Assembly: GCF_009792895.1 (NCBI RefSeq)
Contig: NZ_WSSC01000005.1
Coordinates: 124,001 to 188,000 of the forward strand
DNA: 64,000 bases
Origin: Pigmentibacter ruber
GTDB lineage: Bacteria > Bdellovibrionota_B > Oligoflexia > Silvanigrellales > Silvanigrellaceae
Reading direction: 5' to 3'
The first letter of the stretch is position 1, and each line of letters begins with the position of its first letter. Below, piece by piece: positions 37,146-44,990 of the stretch. The notes beneath the pieces are model-generated. The model saw nothing but the letters and a program-made list of their open reading frames with translations. It ran no database searches and was not told the origin of the DNA. A program made the position numbers and the translations under genes.

Positions 37146-37289
37146 AGGAAAAGTGAGGAAGTTCAGATTGTTGAATACAAACAAAATAAAGAAATCGTTT
37201 TAAACCTTTTAGCCAATCATTTTCCCATTGAAATTATCAGTAAATTAACAGACCTACCTATTTCTAAAGTAGAGAAATTAAGCAAGTAA
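37146..37289 (+). pseudogene. remnant of Rpn/PD-(D/E)XK transposase-like nuclease, C-terminus only
   Basis: This 47-codon frame reads VEYKQNKEIVLNLL, then HFPIEIISKLTDLPISKVEKL and a stop. This closely follows the usual ending of Rpn-family (recombination-promoting nuclease / PD-(D/E)XK transposase) proteins, where a short helix pair ends in ...I..lTgLs..eI..L. The frame is closed by a stop directly upstream and no start or nuclease core is present, so it is a fragment of an old mobile gene. Confidence 0.5.
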
Positions 37290-37616
37290 GTTAATTGTTT
37301 AAAAAGCAATTTAAATAATTTAATATTTATCGCAAATTAATTTAAATTTTCTTAAAAATTGTTAGTAGTAAATTTTATTTTTCAACCTAAATAAAATTAG
37401 GATGTTTTTAAAATTAAAAAAAAATAAATTTTGGCTTAGAAAACTTTTAATATACTTCTTTTAATAGATTAGTATAAGTAATTAATTAAAATTTAGATTA
37501 ATTATTCTCCTATTTTAGAATAATAAAAATGAATAAAGTTATTTATTTAAAAATGAAGAAGTGTTAATTAAAAATGTGAAGGTAAAAATTTAATAAATTT
37601 ATTGGAGGATTTTAAA
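37290..37616. other. very AT-rich intergenic region
   Basis: No gene or RNA recognised. It contains ATTTTATTT / AAATAAAAT arms (about 37372-37398) able to form an A-T-only hairpin, and many short A or T runs. GGAGG at 37603-37607 is the ribosome site for the next gene. Confidence 0.5.
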
Positions 37617-38120
37617 ATGAAATATTTTTTATTATTTATAATTATAATTTCTACATTTGTCAGAAATAATGTATATGCTACTTCAAGATTTCTTATCTTT
37701 AACAAAACGAATGAAGTTCTAGAATTTATAAATGATTCTTATATTAAATATACGCTATACCCTATTCATATGATGGGCTATAATAAAGTTAATATTGAAG
37801 AATATGGTTATTTTTACAATGGTGACGACCTATATGTTAATAATATATTTCATTTAAAACTAAAAGAAAAAAATATTGCTTGCTCATGGATTAGTATTTT
37901 AGGCTTTCAAATTAGACATGGAGTAGTTATAGATATTTTCATTGATCATCAATTAAAAGGTCAATTTTGTGCTAATAAGTATTCAATTGTTGATATTCAT
38001 TTCAATGCATATGTAGAAGTATTTAAAACTAGTGCAGGAAAATATCAGATTAAGTTTCTCAATGTAGGTTGGTGGCAAAATGACACGGTAGCACCAGTAC
38101 AATTAGAGCTAGAAGTTTAA
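37617..38120 (+). CDS. small secreted protein of unknown function
   Basis: 167 residues with a signal peptide (MKYFLLFIIIISTFVRNNVYAT). The mature part is rich in aromatic and beta-forming residues, has two cysteines (NIACSW, GQFCAN) that could pair, and ends FLNVGWWQNDTVAPVQLELEV. It resembles no family I can name; small all-beta secreted proteins of this kind include aegerolysin-like or inhibitor-like folds, which is only a thought. The ATG at 37617 is chosen because GGAGG lies 9 nt upstream. Confidence 0.65.
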   Translation: MKYFLLFIIIISTFVRNNVYATSRFLIFNKTNEVLEFINDSYIKYTLYPIHMMGYNKVNIEEYGYFYNGDDLYVNNIFHLKLKEKNIACSWISILGFQIRHGVVIDIFIDHQLKGQFCANKYSIVDIHFNAYVEVFKTSAGKYQIKFLNVGWWQNDTVAPVQLELEV

Positions 38121-38147
38121 CATTTTTTTTAAATATTATGCTATAAT
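38117..38147 (+). promoter_or_regulatory. candidate sigma-70 promoter for the AhpD-like gene
   Basis: TATAAT (38142-38147) is a perfect -10. TTAACA (38117-38122) is a near-consensus -35 with a long 19-nt spacer. It lies about 45 nt before the ATG at 38194. Confidence 0.45.
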
Positions 38148-38193
38148 CTTATAAAAGATACCTTAATTCATCTAACATAGAAGGAAACTGTGT

Positions 38194-38532
38194 ATGCTAA
38201 ATTGGGAAGAATATCGCAAAGAAATAGCAGAAAGAGTTAAAATATTAGCCAAACACAGTCCAGAAACAATTAAAGGCTATAAGACACTTACTGATGCTGG
38301 AAAATCAACTAATCATTTAACTCCTAAAATTCGTGAGTTAATTGGCATTGCAGTTGCTGTTACCACTAGATGCGATGGTTGCATATCTGTTCATACAAAA
38401 GAGGCGTTAAAGCATGGTGCAACGTTAGATGAAATTTCTGAAGCTCTTGGAGTTGCAATTGCACTTAATGCAGGGGCAGCTATGGTGTATGCCGCTCGTG
38501 TTATGGATGCAGTTGCTGATCACACGAAATAA
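38194..38532 (+). CDS. AhpD-like / carboxymuconolactone decarboxylase family protein
   Basis: 112 residues with the family's redox motif TTRCDGCISVHTKEAL: Cys60, Cys63 and His67 form the CxxC...H site of AhpD-like peroxidase partners, followed by the helical GATLDEISEALGVAIALNAGAAMVYAARVMDA. Members reduce peroxides or act as alkylhydroperoxidase helpers. AAGGAAA lies before the ATG. It converges with the globin-sensor gene with no spacing at all (stop codons adjacent), next to an oxygen/redox sensing region. Confidence 0.9.
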   Translation: MLNWEEYRKEIAERVKILAKHSPETIKGYKTLTDAGKSTNHLTPKIRELIGIAVAVTTRCDGCISVHTKEALKHGATLDEISEALGVAIALNAGAAMVYAARVMDAVADHTK

Positions 38533-39780
38533 TCAACTTGCAATTCCTAAAATATCGTAATTTTCTTCTAAATATTTTTTCAATAGATCAGAAATCATGC
38601 AACATGATAAGGATAAAAACTCTTTTACATTAAATTTTTCAACATGTTCTTTAGCAAGTAATTCGAGCTCTAAATTGCTTATCAACGATGAGATATGCAA
38701 TAATCCAAAACTTGCAAATAAATTTTTATATTCATGCAATATTGTTTTACCTGTAGCTATGTCATCACAATCTAATAGAGTAATGTTTTTAGTCGCTATT
38801 GTTTTTAACATATTTTCAAATTCATTTTTTTGTTTTATAATTTTTATTAAAGAAATATTTTTAGCATTATTGTCTTCTATGACTTGCTGATTCTTTATAT
38901 GTTCTGATATATCTGTAGCACAAATTACTATTTTTTCAGGTTTTTTATTGATATTTAAAATAGGTGTATAAGATAATTTTAAGGTTTTATTATAAAATTC
39001 AATAGTAGAAGGAAACATATTGAAAATTGATTCAAGATTAAATAAATTTTCGAAATATTGTTTTATAGCTAAAACTAATATGTCACCTCTTTTTACTCTT
39101 GGATCTGTGAATACAGTTGGAAAATCTTTTCCAGCTATATCTGTTTCAAAAATAATATGACATGATCTTGAGACTACATCACTTACTATTAAATTTTTAT
39201 CAATTATAAAGTATGCATCTTTTATATTATTTAAAATTTCTTTTACTTTTGTTTCTTCATTTACAAGTTTTTTCTCTAAAAATGAATAGTAAGTATTAAT
39301 AGTAAAGTAAACTTCAATAAATAATAAATCAGTGGTAATAGATTGTGCCTCAAACAATTCTATTATATCCGAAAATTTTGTTTTCCAAATTTTATTTATT
39401 GCTGAACTTAGAGTACCTAAGGAAGCTAAGTAAGCATCATTGGGTATTCCCCGTTTAAAGTGTAAATATCCAATTTTTATTTTTTCAGAGTAATATTCTA
39501 TATCAAATGGTCCAGAGAATAAATATGGTATATAATTTCGATTAGTTTTCATTAAGCGCTCTACTTCTGCACTACCATGAAAAAATTTTTTGGTTTTTTC
39601 ATTATTTAAATTAAAGTCATAGAAGTCTTTTAATACGCTTTCTATATTTTCTTTTAAAATAGAACTCAGTTTTTTTGCTGTTTCTTTTTTTTTCTCATCA
39701 AAGTTTAAATATTTTTCAAACTCAGCAATAGGACTATTGATAAAATAATTTTTCAAATATTCATTATATTCGTCATTCAT
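38533..39780 (-). CDS. globin-coupled sensor: protoglobin-like, PAS and HPt-like domains
   Basis: 415 residues. Residues 20-170 have the globin-sensor pattern: NFDEKKKETAKKL, FYDFNLNNEKTKKFF, and IGYLHFKRGIPNDAYLASLG, whose His107 fits the proximal haem ligand. About 180-305 resembles a PAS domain (VKEILNNIKDAYFIIDKNLIVSDVV, ending VICATDISE). A coiled stretch leads to a C-terminal helical domain with TILHEYKNLFASFGLLHISSLISNLE, an HPt-like phosphohistidine motif (candidate His349). No GGDEF, kinase or MCP output is present, which is unusual for a globin sensor. It faces the chemosensory operon across 231 bp, so it likely feeds oxygen signals into that phosphorelay. Confidence 0.7.
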   Translation of the reverse strand: MNDEYNEYLKNYFINSPIAEFEKYLNFDEKKKETAKKLSSILKENIESVLKDFYDFNLNNEKTKKFFHGSAEVERLMKTNRNYIPYLFSGPFDIEYYSEKIKIGYLHFKRGIPNDAYLASLGTLSSAINKIWKTKFSDIIELFEAQSITTDLLFIEVYFTINTYYSFLEKKLVNEETKVKEILNNIKDAYFIIDKNLIVSDVVSRSCHIIFETDIAGKDFPTVFTDPRVKRGDILVLAIKQYFENLFNLESIFNMFPSTIEFYNKTLKLSYTPILNINKKPEKIVICATDISEHIKNQQVIEDNNAKNISLIKIIKQKNEFENMLKTIATKNITLLDCDDIATGKTILHEYKNLFASFGLLHISSLISNLELELLAKEHVEKFNVKEFLSLSCCMISDLLKKYLEENYDILGIAS

Positions 39781-40011
39781 ATTCTCATCCTTAATTGGAG
39801 TCTTAAAGTAAATTTAACATATTTATAGGCAAAGGATAGTCAGAAAAAATGGTTTTGGATATTTTAATTAGAAAATTTTTAAAAAAAAGATATATTTATA
39901 GGAATTTCATATAGTAATAATTTTAAAAAAATTAGTAGGTAAAAAATATCAGAGATGGTGTTTTGACATTTTAATGAAGGACTTCAACTAAGTTACGAAA
40001 GGTGAGTGTAA

Positions 40012-40674
40012 TTGTTTGAATGGAAGAAAAGTATGCACTCAGAACAAAGTCTTAAAAATTTATTTAATATACTTGCTGATTTACGAAAAGAATTTAATTT
40101 TTTAAATAATGAAGCAGATTGTCTAAATGAAATTGCAATGAATGCTGCTGTAACAGCTGGACAGACGGGTAAGTCAATTCGTATTTATACTGAAATTTCA
40201 AATCATATTGCGCATTCTGCAAAAAAAATGCACAATTATATAACTAAAAATAAGAACGAAGTAAATACTATATTAAATCTAACTCTAAAAATTATGTCAA
40301 ATAATACATTAAATAGTAAATATCATTTAGAACATAATAGTAAGACAATTTTAGTAAATAAAAATTTAATTAAAGAAAAAATGTATGAATTAAAAATAAA
40401 TGATCATCTTTTAATTCAGGAATTAGTATCGCATATATATCAAGCAAAAACGTATTTGAAAACAATATTGCAATTGCAATACAAACTATTTGGTGTTTAC
40501 AATTGTTTGCAAATTGAAGCTATTCAATTAGAAGGAACTGCTTATCACGCAATAAAAACTTTAAGTGAAAGTTTATTTAACTCATTTGATATAACGATTA
40601 ATAGTATAGATAAGCTTTTTTCAATTTTAAAAAAAATATCAAGAATAATAAAAAATATATTATTTAACTTTTGA
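40012..40674 (+). CDS. soluble helical protein with degenerate MCP-like signalling tip
   Basis: 220 residues, almost wholly helical, no membrane segment. Around residues 38-75, LNEIAMNAAVTAGQTGKSIRIYTEISNHIAHSAKKM parallels the chemoreceptor hairpin tip (usual form ...LNAAIEAA-AGE-G-GFAVVA-EV--LA), with several conserved residues changed. The remaining 145 residues are long helices without similarity I can name. It starts the che-like operon at a TTG (ribosome site AAAGGTGA); an ATG seven codons later is possible. It may be a receptor-like adaptor that joins or competes in the CheA/CheW array. The assignment is moderate. Confidence 0.55.
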   Translation: MFEWKKSMHSEQSLKNLFNILADLRKEFNFLNNEADCLNEIAMNAAVTAGQTGKSIRIYTEISNHIAHSAKKMHNYITKNKNEVNTILNLTLKIMSNNTLNSKYHLEHNSKTILVNKNLIKEKMYELKINDHLLIQELVSHIYQAKTYLKTILQLQYKLFGVYNCLQIEAIQLEGTAYHAIKTLSESLFNSFDITINSIDKLFSILKKISRIIKNILFNF

Positions 40675-40686
40675 TGGAAACGATTT

Positions 40687-41421
40687 ATGCTGTCTAAAAT
40701 CTTGTACGAAAATGAGAATTGTAAATGGATCATGCTAGCAAGAGATCCGCAAAAAAAGACGAACGTCATTGATACAAATGAATATGCCATTATTGTAAAT
40801 CAAGAGGCAATTTTACTAGATCCGGGTGGAATTGAAATATTTCCTATGGTTTTGACTTCCATTTCAGAAATACTAGATGTCAAAAGTATTAAAGCATATT
40901 TGTGCAGTCATCAAGATCCTGATGTCATGTCCTCATTGCAATTGTGGTTGGGTCTTACTCCTAATGCTAAAGTGTATATGTCATGGCTTTGGGCTGGATT
41001 TATTGCACATTTTGGTGGAGAATATGTAAAAAATTTTGTTACTTTACCAGATGAAGGACTTGCTCTAGATTTCAATCAAAGAAAATTTGAATTTGTACCA
41101 GCTCATTACTGCCATTCTTCGGGCAATTTTCATTTTTTTGATCCTGAAGCAAAAATATTATTTAGTGGAGATATGGGCGCAGCTTTAGTTCCGCTAGACT
41201 ATCCAACAGTGGTAGAAGATTTTAAAGAGCATATTAAATATATGGAAAAGTTCCATCAACGTTGGATGCCATCAAATACTGCAAAAAATAAATGGGTTCA
41301 AAGAGTCAGAAAATTAAATCCTAGTTTACTTTGTCCGCAACATGGGTCTGTATTTGCAGGAGAAAATGTCCAACTTTTTTTGGATTGGCTTGAAGATCTT
41401 GAAGTTGGAAAAGCAAAATAA
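40687..41421 (+). CDS. ODP-type di-iron metallo-beta-lactamase protein (oxygen sensor)
   Basis: 244 residues with the di-iron flavodiiron-like beta-lactamase core but no flavodoxin domain. Ligands visible: His75, Asp77 and Asp79 in SHQDPDV, His143 in HYCHSSGNFHFF, Asp162 in FSGDMGAA and His219 in CPQHG. A stand-alone protein of this type (ODP) is coded beside cheA in Treponema denticola and acts as an oxygen/iron sensor for taxis. Asp at position 77 replaces the Glu usual in flavodiiron reductases, as expected for a sensor rather than a reductase. It is second in the operon, between two MCP-like genes. Confidence 0.8.
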   Translation: MLSKILYENENCKWIMLARDPQKKTNVIDTNEYAIIVNQEAILLDPGGIEIFPMVLTSISEILDVKSIKAYLCSHQDPDVMSSLQLWLGLTPNAKVYMSWLWAGFIAHFGGEYVKNFVTLPDEGLALDFNQRKFEFVPAHYCHSSGNFHFFDPEAKILFSGDMGAALVPLDYPTVVEDFKEHIKYMEKFHQRWMPSNTAKNKWVQRVRKLNPSLLCPQHGSVFAGENVQLFLDWLEDLEVGKAK

Positions 41422-41444
41422 AATGAAATTTGATGGAGGAGTTT

Positions 41445-41807
41445 ATGGAAGAAAGTAATTTAGAAAATATTTTGACAAAAATGCTGACATCAGAAAAAAA
41501 AGTTGAAGAATTATCTGTTGCTTTGAGTAAAATTGAAAAAATGGTTTTCACAGTACGTGATATCTCAACAAAGACTGATTTGCTTTCCTTAAATGCTTCC
41601 ATCGAAGCTGTAAGAGCTGGACAATCTGGTAAAGGGTTTGCTGTTGTAGCTGATGAGGTTGCCCGTTTAGCTGAAAAAACACAAGATTCTATTTCAGAAA
41701 TAGAAACTGCTGTTGAGTTATTTCGAGATGGCTTTGAGAGCTTACGGGAATTTTTTGTAGAAACAAAAGACATGGTTAAAGCAACAAAGCAAAAAAAAGT
41801 TATTTGA
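41445..41807 (+). CDS. minimal soluble MCP signalling domain (about 120 aa)
   Basis: 120 residues that consist only of a chemoreceptor signalling hairpin: a rising helix, then the near-consensus tip [41 protein letters not shown] (about 39-79), and a short falling helix. There is no sensor, membrane or HAMP segment, and the arms appear too short for the usual methylation region. The tip is what binds CheA and CheW. GGAGGA lies 4 nt before the ATG at 41445; an upstream TTG would swallow that site. With the ODP gene directly before it, this may be the receptor half of a two-protein oxygen receptor. Confidence 0.85.
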   Translation: MEESNLENILTKMLTSEKKVEELSVALSKIEKMVFTVRDISTKTDLLSLNASIEAVRAGQSGKGFAVVADEVARLAEKTQDSISEIETAVELFRDGFESLREFFVETKDMVKATKQKKVI

Positions 41808-41828
41808 AACTTTAATTATTAGGTATTT

Positions 41829-43598
41829 ATGGAAATAAATAATGAATTACTACAAGTTTTTAATGAGGAAATTTCTGATTTAATAGAAAGAAGCAGAAAT
41901 TCATTAGATCACTTACTTGAAACTGAAAATAAAGTTGAAAGTTTTCGGGATATTTTAAGAGTAATTCATACTATTAAAGGAAATGCAGGAACAGTTGGAT
42001 ATAATGATGTTAAAAAATATGCTCACGATTTAGAAACAACTCTTTTTGATTTTAAAAATAAAGAACATTTAATTAATAAAACAACAATTGATAAAATCAA
42101 TAAGTTTTTTGATTACTTAGAAAATATTGTAACTGGTGAGGGAAATTCAGAAAAGTATAATGCTGATGATGGCGCTAAAGGTGAAATGGAAATATTTGCT
42201 AAAAATGAAGTTGATGTTAGAATTCAAAAAATACAAGAAGAGGCAAGTGTTGGAAAAGAATTTGAGATATTTAATAAAAATGAAATTGAAGAGGTGAGAA
42301 ATTTTACAAAAATAAACAATGATGTGACCTCGCAAGATCCAAAATCTTTGGAAGGAAATAAAAATAACAATGATTCAAAAAAAGGTATCAATGATTTTAT
42401 TAGGGTTCCTATAGAAAGACTGCAAAAAAATTATGATATTATTTCGGAAATATTTTTAATAAGAAATCAAATGCGTTATTTAGTTGAGCAATATCGAGCA
42501 AATCAAATTGGATATGAAAATTTTTTTCAAGATTGGGAACTACTTGATAATTCGCTACGAAAAAGTATAGGTGAGATAGAAAATGTTTCAATGTCTATGC
42601 GAATGACTCCAGTGAGGAGTCTATTAAGGAGAATGGAAAAAACAATAAGGGGATATCTTGAAACGCATATAGATAAAGAAATACAAATATCTATTGAAGG
42701 GGAAGATGTAGAAATTGATAAAAAAATAGTAGATTCTTTAGCTGAACCCTTAATTCATTTGACTCGCAATGCCATGGATCATGGAATTGAAACAAGAGTA
42801 GAAAGATTAGAAAAAGGCAAATCTCCACAAGCAAAAATAAAATTATCAATTCAAATTATTGCAAATGAAGCTGTTATTTCCGTAAGTGATGATGGAAGAG
42901 GAATAGATGAAAATAAAATTTTAAATTCAGCTGCTAAAAAAGGTTTAGATATTAGTAATGTGCATACTAAAGAAGAAATTATTAATTTAATATTCTTGCC
43001 AGGATTTAGTACTGTAGATAAATTAAGTGAAGTTTCAGGCAGAGGAATTGGAATGGATTCTGTCAAATCATATGTTGACAGTATGGGAGGATATTTATCT
43101 ATATTTACTGAGGTAAATAAGGGCACTGAATTTACAATAAGATTACCTTTAGGAATGTCTGTTGTACCAGTTATTATAGCTAGAGCAAATAACATAAAAT
43201 TTGCAATTTTAAATACCGAAGTACTAGAATTGAAAAAAATAAATATTTCTGAAGTCAAAAAAAATGGGAATGATTTTTATTTTAAAAGAAAAAATGATTT
43301 TATAAAATGCATAAATATTGAAGATGGTTTGTTTTGTCATTATAAAAAGAAATCTCAGTTGTATGAAAAAAAAGATAAGTTATCTATTTGTATTATTGGA
43401 AAGACTGGAAAGTTTTTCGCTGTACAAATTGGTGAATTTATTGAAAATGCTGAAATTGTTTTAAAGGAATATCCTCAAGGTGCACCTAAATTTCCATATG
43501 TAACAGGTATCTCTATTTTAGCAACTGGGGAACCGACTTTTTTAATTTCTTTAAGTAAATATTGTGAAAATTTTGATAAAATGAATGAAAAAATTTAA
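41829..43598 (+). CDS. cheA: chemotaxis histidine kinase CheA lacking a clear P2 domain
   Basis: 589 residues. The HPt domain has VIHTIKGNAGTVGY with phospho-accepting His47. An acidic, low-complexity linker (about 105-190) stands where a CheY-binding P2 domain would be and shows no such fold. The dimerisation helices start at FIRVPIERLQKNYD (about 190). The ATPase has HLTRNAMDHGIE (N box), SDDGRGID and GRGIGMD (G boxes). A CheW-like domain ends the chain (about 435-589). CheA passes phosphate to response regulators in answer to receptor signals. It lies between the mini-MCP and CheW genes. No cheY, cheB or cheR is nearby. Confidence 0.93.
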   Translation: MEINNELLQVFNEEISDLIERSRNSLDHLLETENKVESFRDILRVIHTIKGNAGTVGYNDVKKYAHDLETTLFDFKNKEHLINKTTIDKINKFFDYLENIVTGEGNSEKYNADDGAKGEMEIFAKNEVDVRIQKIQEEASVGKEFEIFNKNEIEEVRNFTKINNDVTSQDPKSLEGNKNNNDSKKGINDFIRVPIERLQKNYDIISEIFLIRNQMRYLVEQYRANQIGYENFFQDWELLDNSLRKSIGEIENVSMSMRMTPVRSLLRRMEKTIRGYLETHIDKEIQISIEGEDVEIDKKIVDSLAEPLIHLTRNAMDHGIETRVERLEKGKSPQAKIKLSIQIIANEAVISVSDDGRGIDENKILNSAAKKGLDISNVHTKEEIINLIFLPGFSTVDKLSEVSGRGIGMDSVKSYVDSMGGYLSIFTEVNKGTEFTIRLPLGMSVVPVIIARANNIKFAILNTEVLELKKINISEVKKNGNDFYFKRKNDFIKCINIEDGLFCHYKKKSQLYEKKDKLSICIIGKTGKFFAVQIGEFIENAEIVLKEYPQGAPKFPYVTGISILATGEPTFLISLSKYCENFDKMNEKI

Positions 43599-43617
43599 AT
43601 TTTTAGAATGGTGAGTT

Positions 43618-44067
43618 ATGTTAAATTTAGAAAAAATTCAACAAATGCAAATTGATAAAGAAATGCTAGTTGCTGAAGTTAACGAGCAAAATTTAGTTCG
43701 CTTCCTTGCTTTTGAAAAATATTATGCAGTAAATATTAAAAATGTAAAAGAAATTATTGAAAAAATAGAATTCACACCTTATCCTGAAAAAATAAATTAT
43801 CATTTAGGCATAATAAATGTAAGAGGTCTTGTTATTCCTCTCATTCAATTAGAAAAAATTAAAGAATCAAAAAAGAAAGAATACACTAAAGTAATTATTC
43901 TTGAATTCTCATCAGAACATTTAACTGCAATACAAGTAGATAAAATTAGTAAATGCTCAATCAATTCTCCGTTCATTTTACCAGGACAAACATTAAATTT
44001 AAATGATACTCCTGCAATGTATATTGATGAAAGTAATTTTGATAATTTATTAAAAGGCAATTTATGA
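43618..44067 (+). CDS. cheW: CheW-like coupling protein
   Basis: 149 residues, one CheW domain: FLAFEKYYAVNIKNVKEIIE, then the typical HLGIINVRGLVIPLIQLEKI and VDKISKCSINSPFIL. CheW bridges receptor tips and CheA. A 25-residue helical lead is extra. GGTGAG precedes the ATG, and the stop overlaps the start of the CheV gene by 4 nt. Confidence 0.9.
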   Translation: MLNLEKIQQMQIDKEMLVAEVNEQNLVRFLAFEKYYAVNIKNVKEIIEKIEFTPYPEKINYHLGIINVRGLVIPLIQLEKIKESKKKEYTKVIILEFSSEHLTAIQVDKISKCSINSPFILPGQTLNLNDTPAMYIDESNFDNLLKGNL

Positions 44068-44987
44068 TTAATAATGAGCAGTTGTTAAATACAATTGATG
44101 GAAAGACTATAATAATCTTACCATTTTCTTTACGGAACGAAGAAAATGAATTACATTTAGCTTTAAACGTACAAAAAATTTCTGCGGTTTTTGAAGAAAG
44201 TCAATACTCACTATTGCCAGGTGTTATGCCTCCTTTTGTGTATATGATAGATATGCATGGTAAACCTATTCCCGTTTTAGATATTAGCAAAATTATAAAG
44301 GAGCAGTACTTTACTAAACAGGATGCTAGTAAAGCAAATGAAAAGAAAAAAAATGTTAAGAAAAGAATTATTATTTGTCATGTCTTATCAATTCTTGTAG
44401 GTATTATAGTAGATGCTACTCGAAAAATAAAAACTGTACCAAACTCTCAAGTATTGCCTCCTCCTGAATTATGGAATGATAACGAATCTTTTTTTGTATC
44501 AGGTATTATTCAAGAGAATGGTATTTATCGTTACTTATTTGATATAGAAAAATATTTGAGTACTTTAGGAATGAACATAGGCAAACTTCACACAGAAAAA
44601 AAAGAGTTATCTATAAACTTCAAAGGTAAAAAAGGTTTGGTTGTTGAAGATTCTAAAGTTTATCAATTACTAGCTAAAAAATTCTTTGAAAAATACGAAA
44701 TGCAATTGGATTTAGCAAGTAATGGAAAAGAAGGTTTAAATCTCTTATTGGAAAATCATTATGACTTTGTAATTACTGATATTGAAATGCCTATGATGAA
44801 TGGAATTGATATGATTCGTGAATATAAATCAAATCATACTTCAGATGTTATGCCCATAATATTCCATTCATCAATATCAAACAGTGAATTAAGTAAAGAT
44901 TTAGAAAAAGATAAACTTGGTATTATGATCACAAAGTTTAGTGAAGATGTTTTATTAGATTCACTAACTAAAATATTAAAAAATTAA
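44064..44987 (+). CDS. cheV: CheV-like protein: CheW domain plus receiver domain
   Basis: 307 residues. The CheW part (about 12-170) includes HLALNVQKISAVFEESQYSLLPGVMPPFVYMIDMHGKPIPVLDISK. The receiver (about 190-307) has GLVVEDSKVYQLLAKKF, phospho-acceptor Asp239 in FVITDIEMPMMNG, and a late TKFSEDVL bearing the usual Lys. CheV proteins couple receptors to CheA and act as phosphate sinks for adaptation. Here it carries the only receiver domain of the cluster, so it is the likely CheA target. It ends 3 nt from the convergent thiF. Confidence 0.9.
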   Translation: MINNEQLLNTIDGKTIIILPFSLRNEENELHLALNVQKISAVFEESQYSLLPGVMPPFVYMIDMHGKPIPVLDISKIIKEQYFTKQDASKANEKKKNVKKRIIICHVLSILVGIIVDATRKIKTVPNSQVLPPPELWNDNESFFVSGIIQENGIYRYLFDIEKYLSTLGMNIGKLHTEKKELSINFKGKKGLVVEDSKVYQLLAKKFFEKYEMQLDLASNGKEGLNLLLENHYDFVITDIEMPMMNGIDMIREYKSNHTSDVMPIIFHSSISNSELSKDLEKDKLGIMITKFSEDVLLDSLTKILKN

Positions 44988-44990
44988 AGG

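Noticed and set aside
36981-37184. 67-codon minus-strand frame after the lipoprotein terminator
   Set aside because: It overlaps the plus-strand Rpn-type remnant, has no clear start signal, and resembles no protein; probably chance.
40687-41421. Reading the di-iron protein as a flavodiiron NO/O2 reductase or as glyoxalase II
   Set aside because: There is no flavodoxin domain, the HxD-xD replaces HxE-xD, and the gene is embedded among chemotaxis genes, all favouring an ODP-type sensor.
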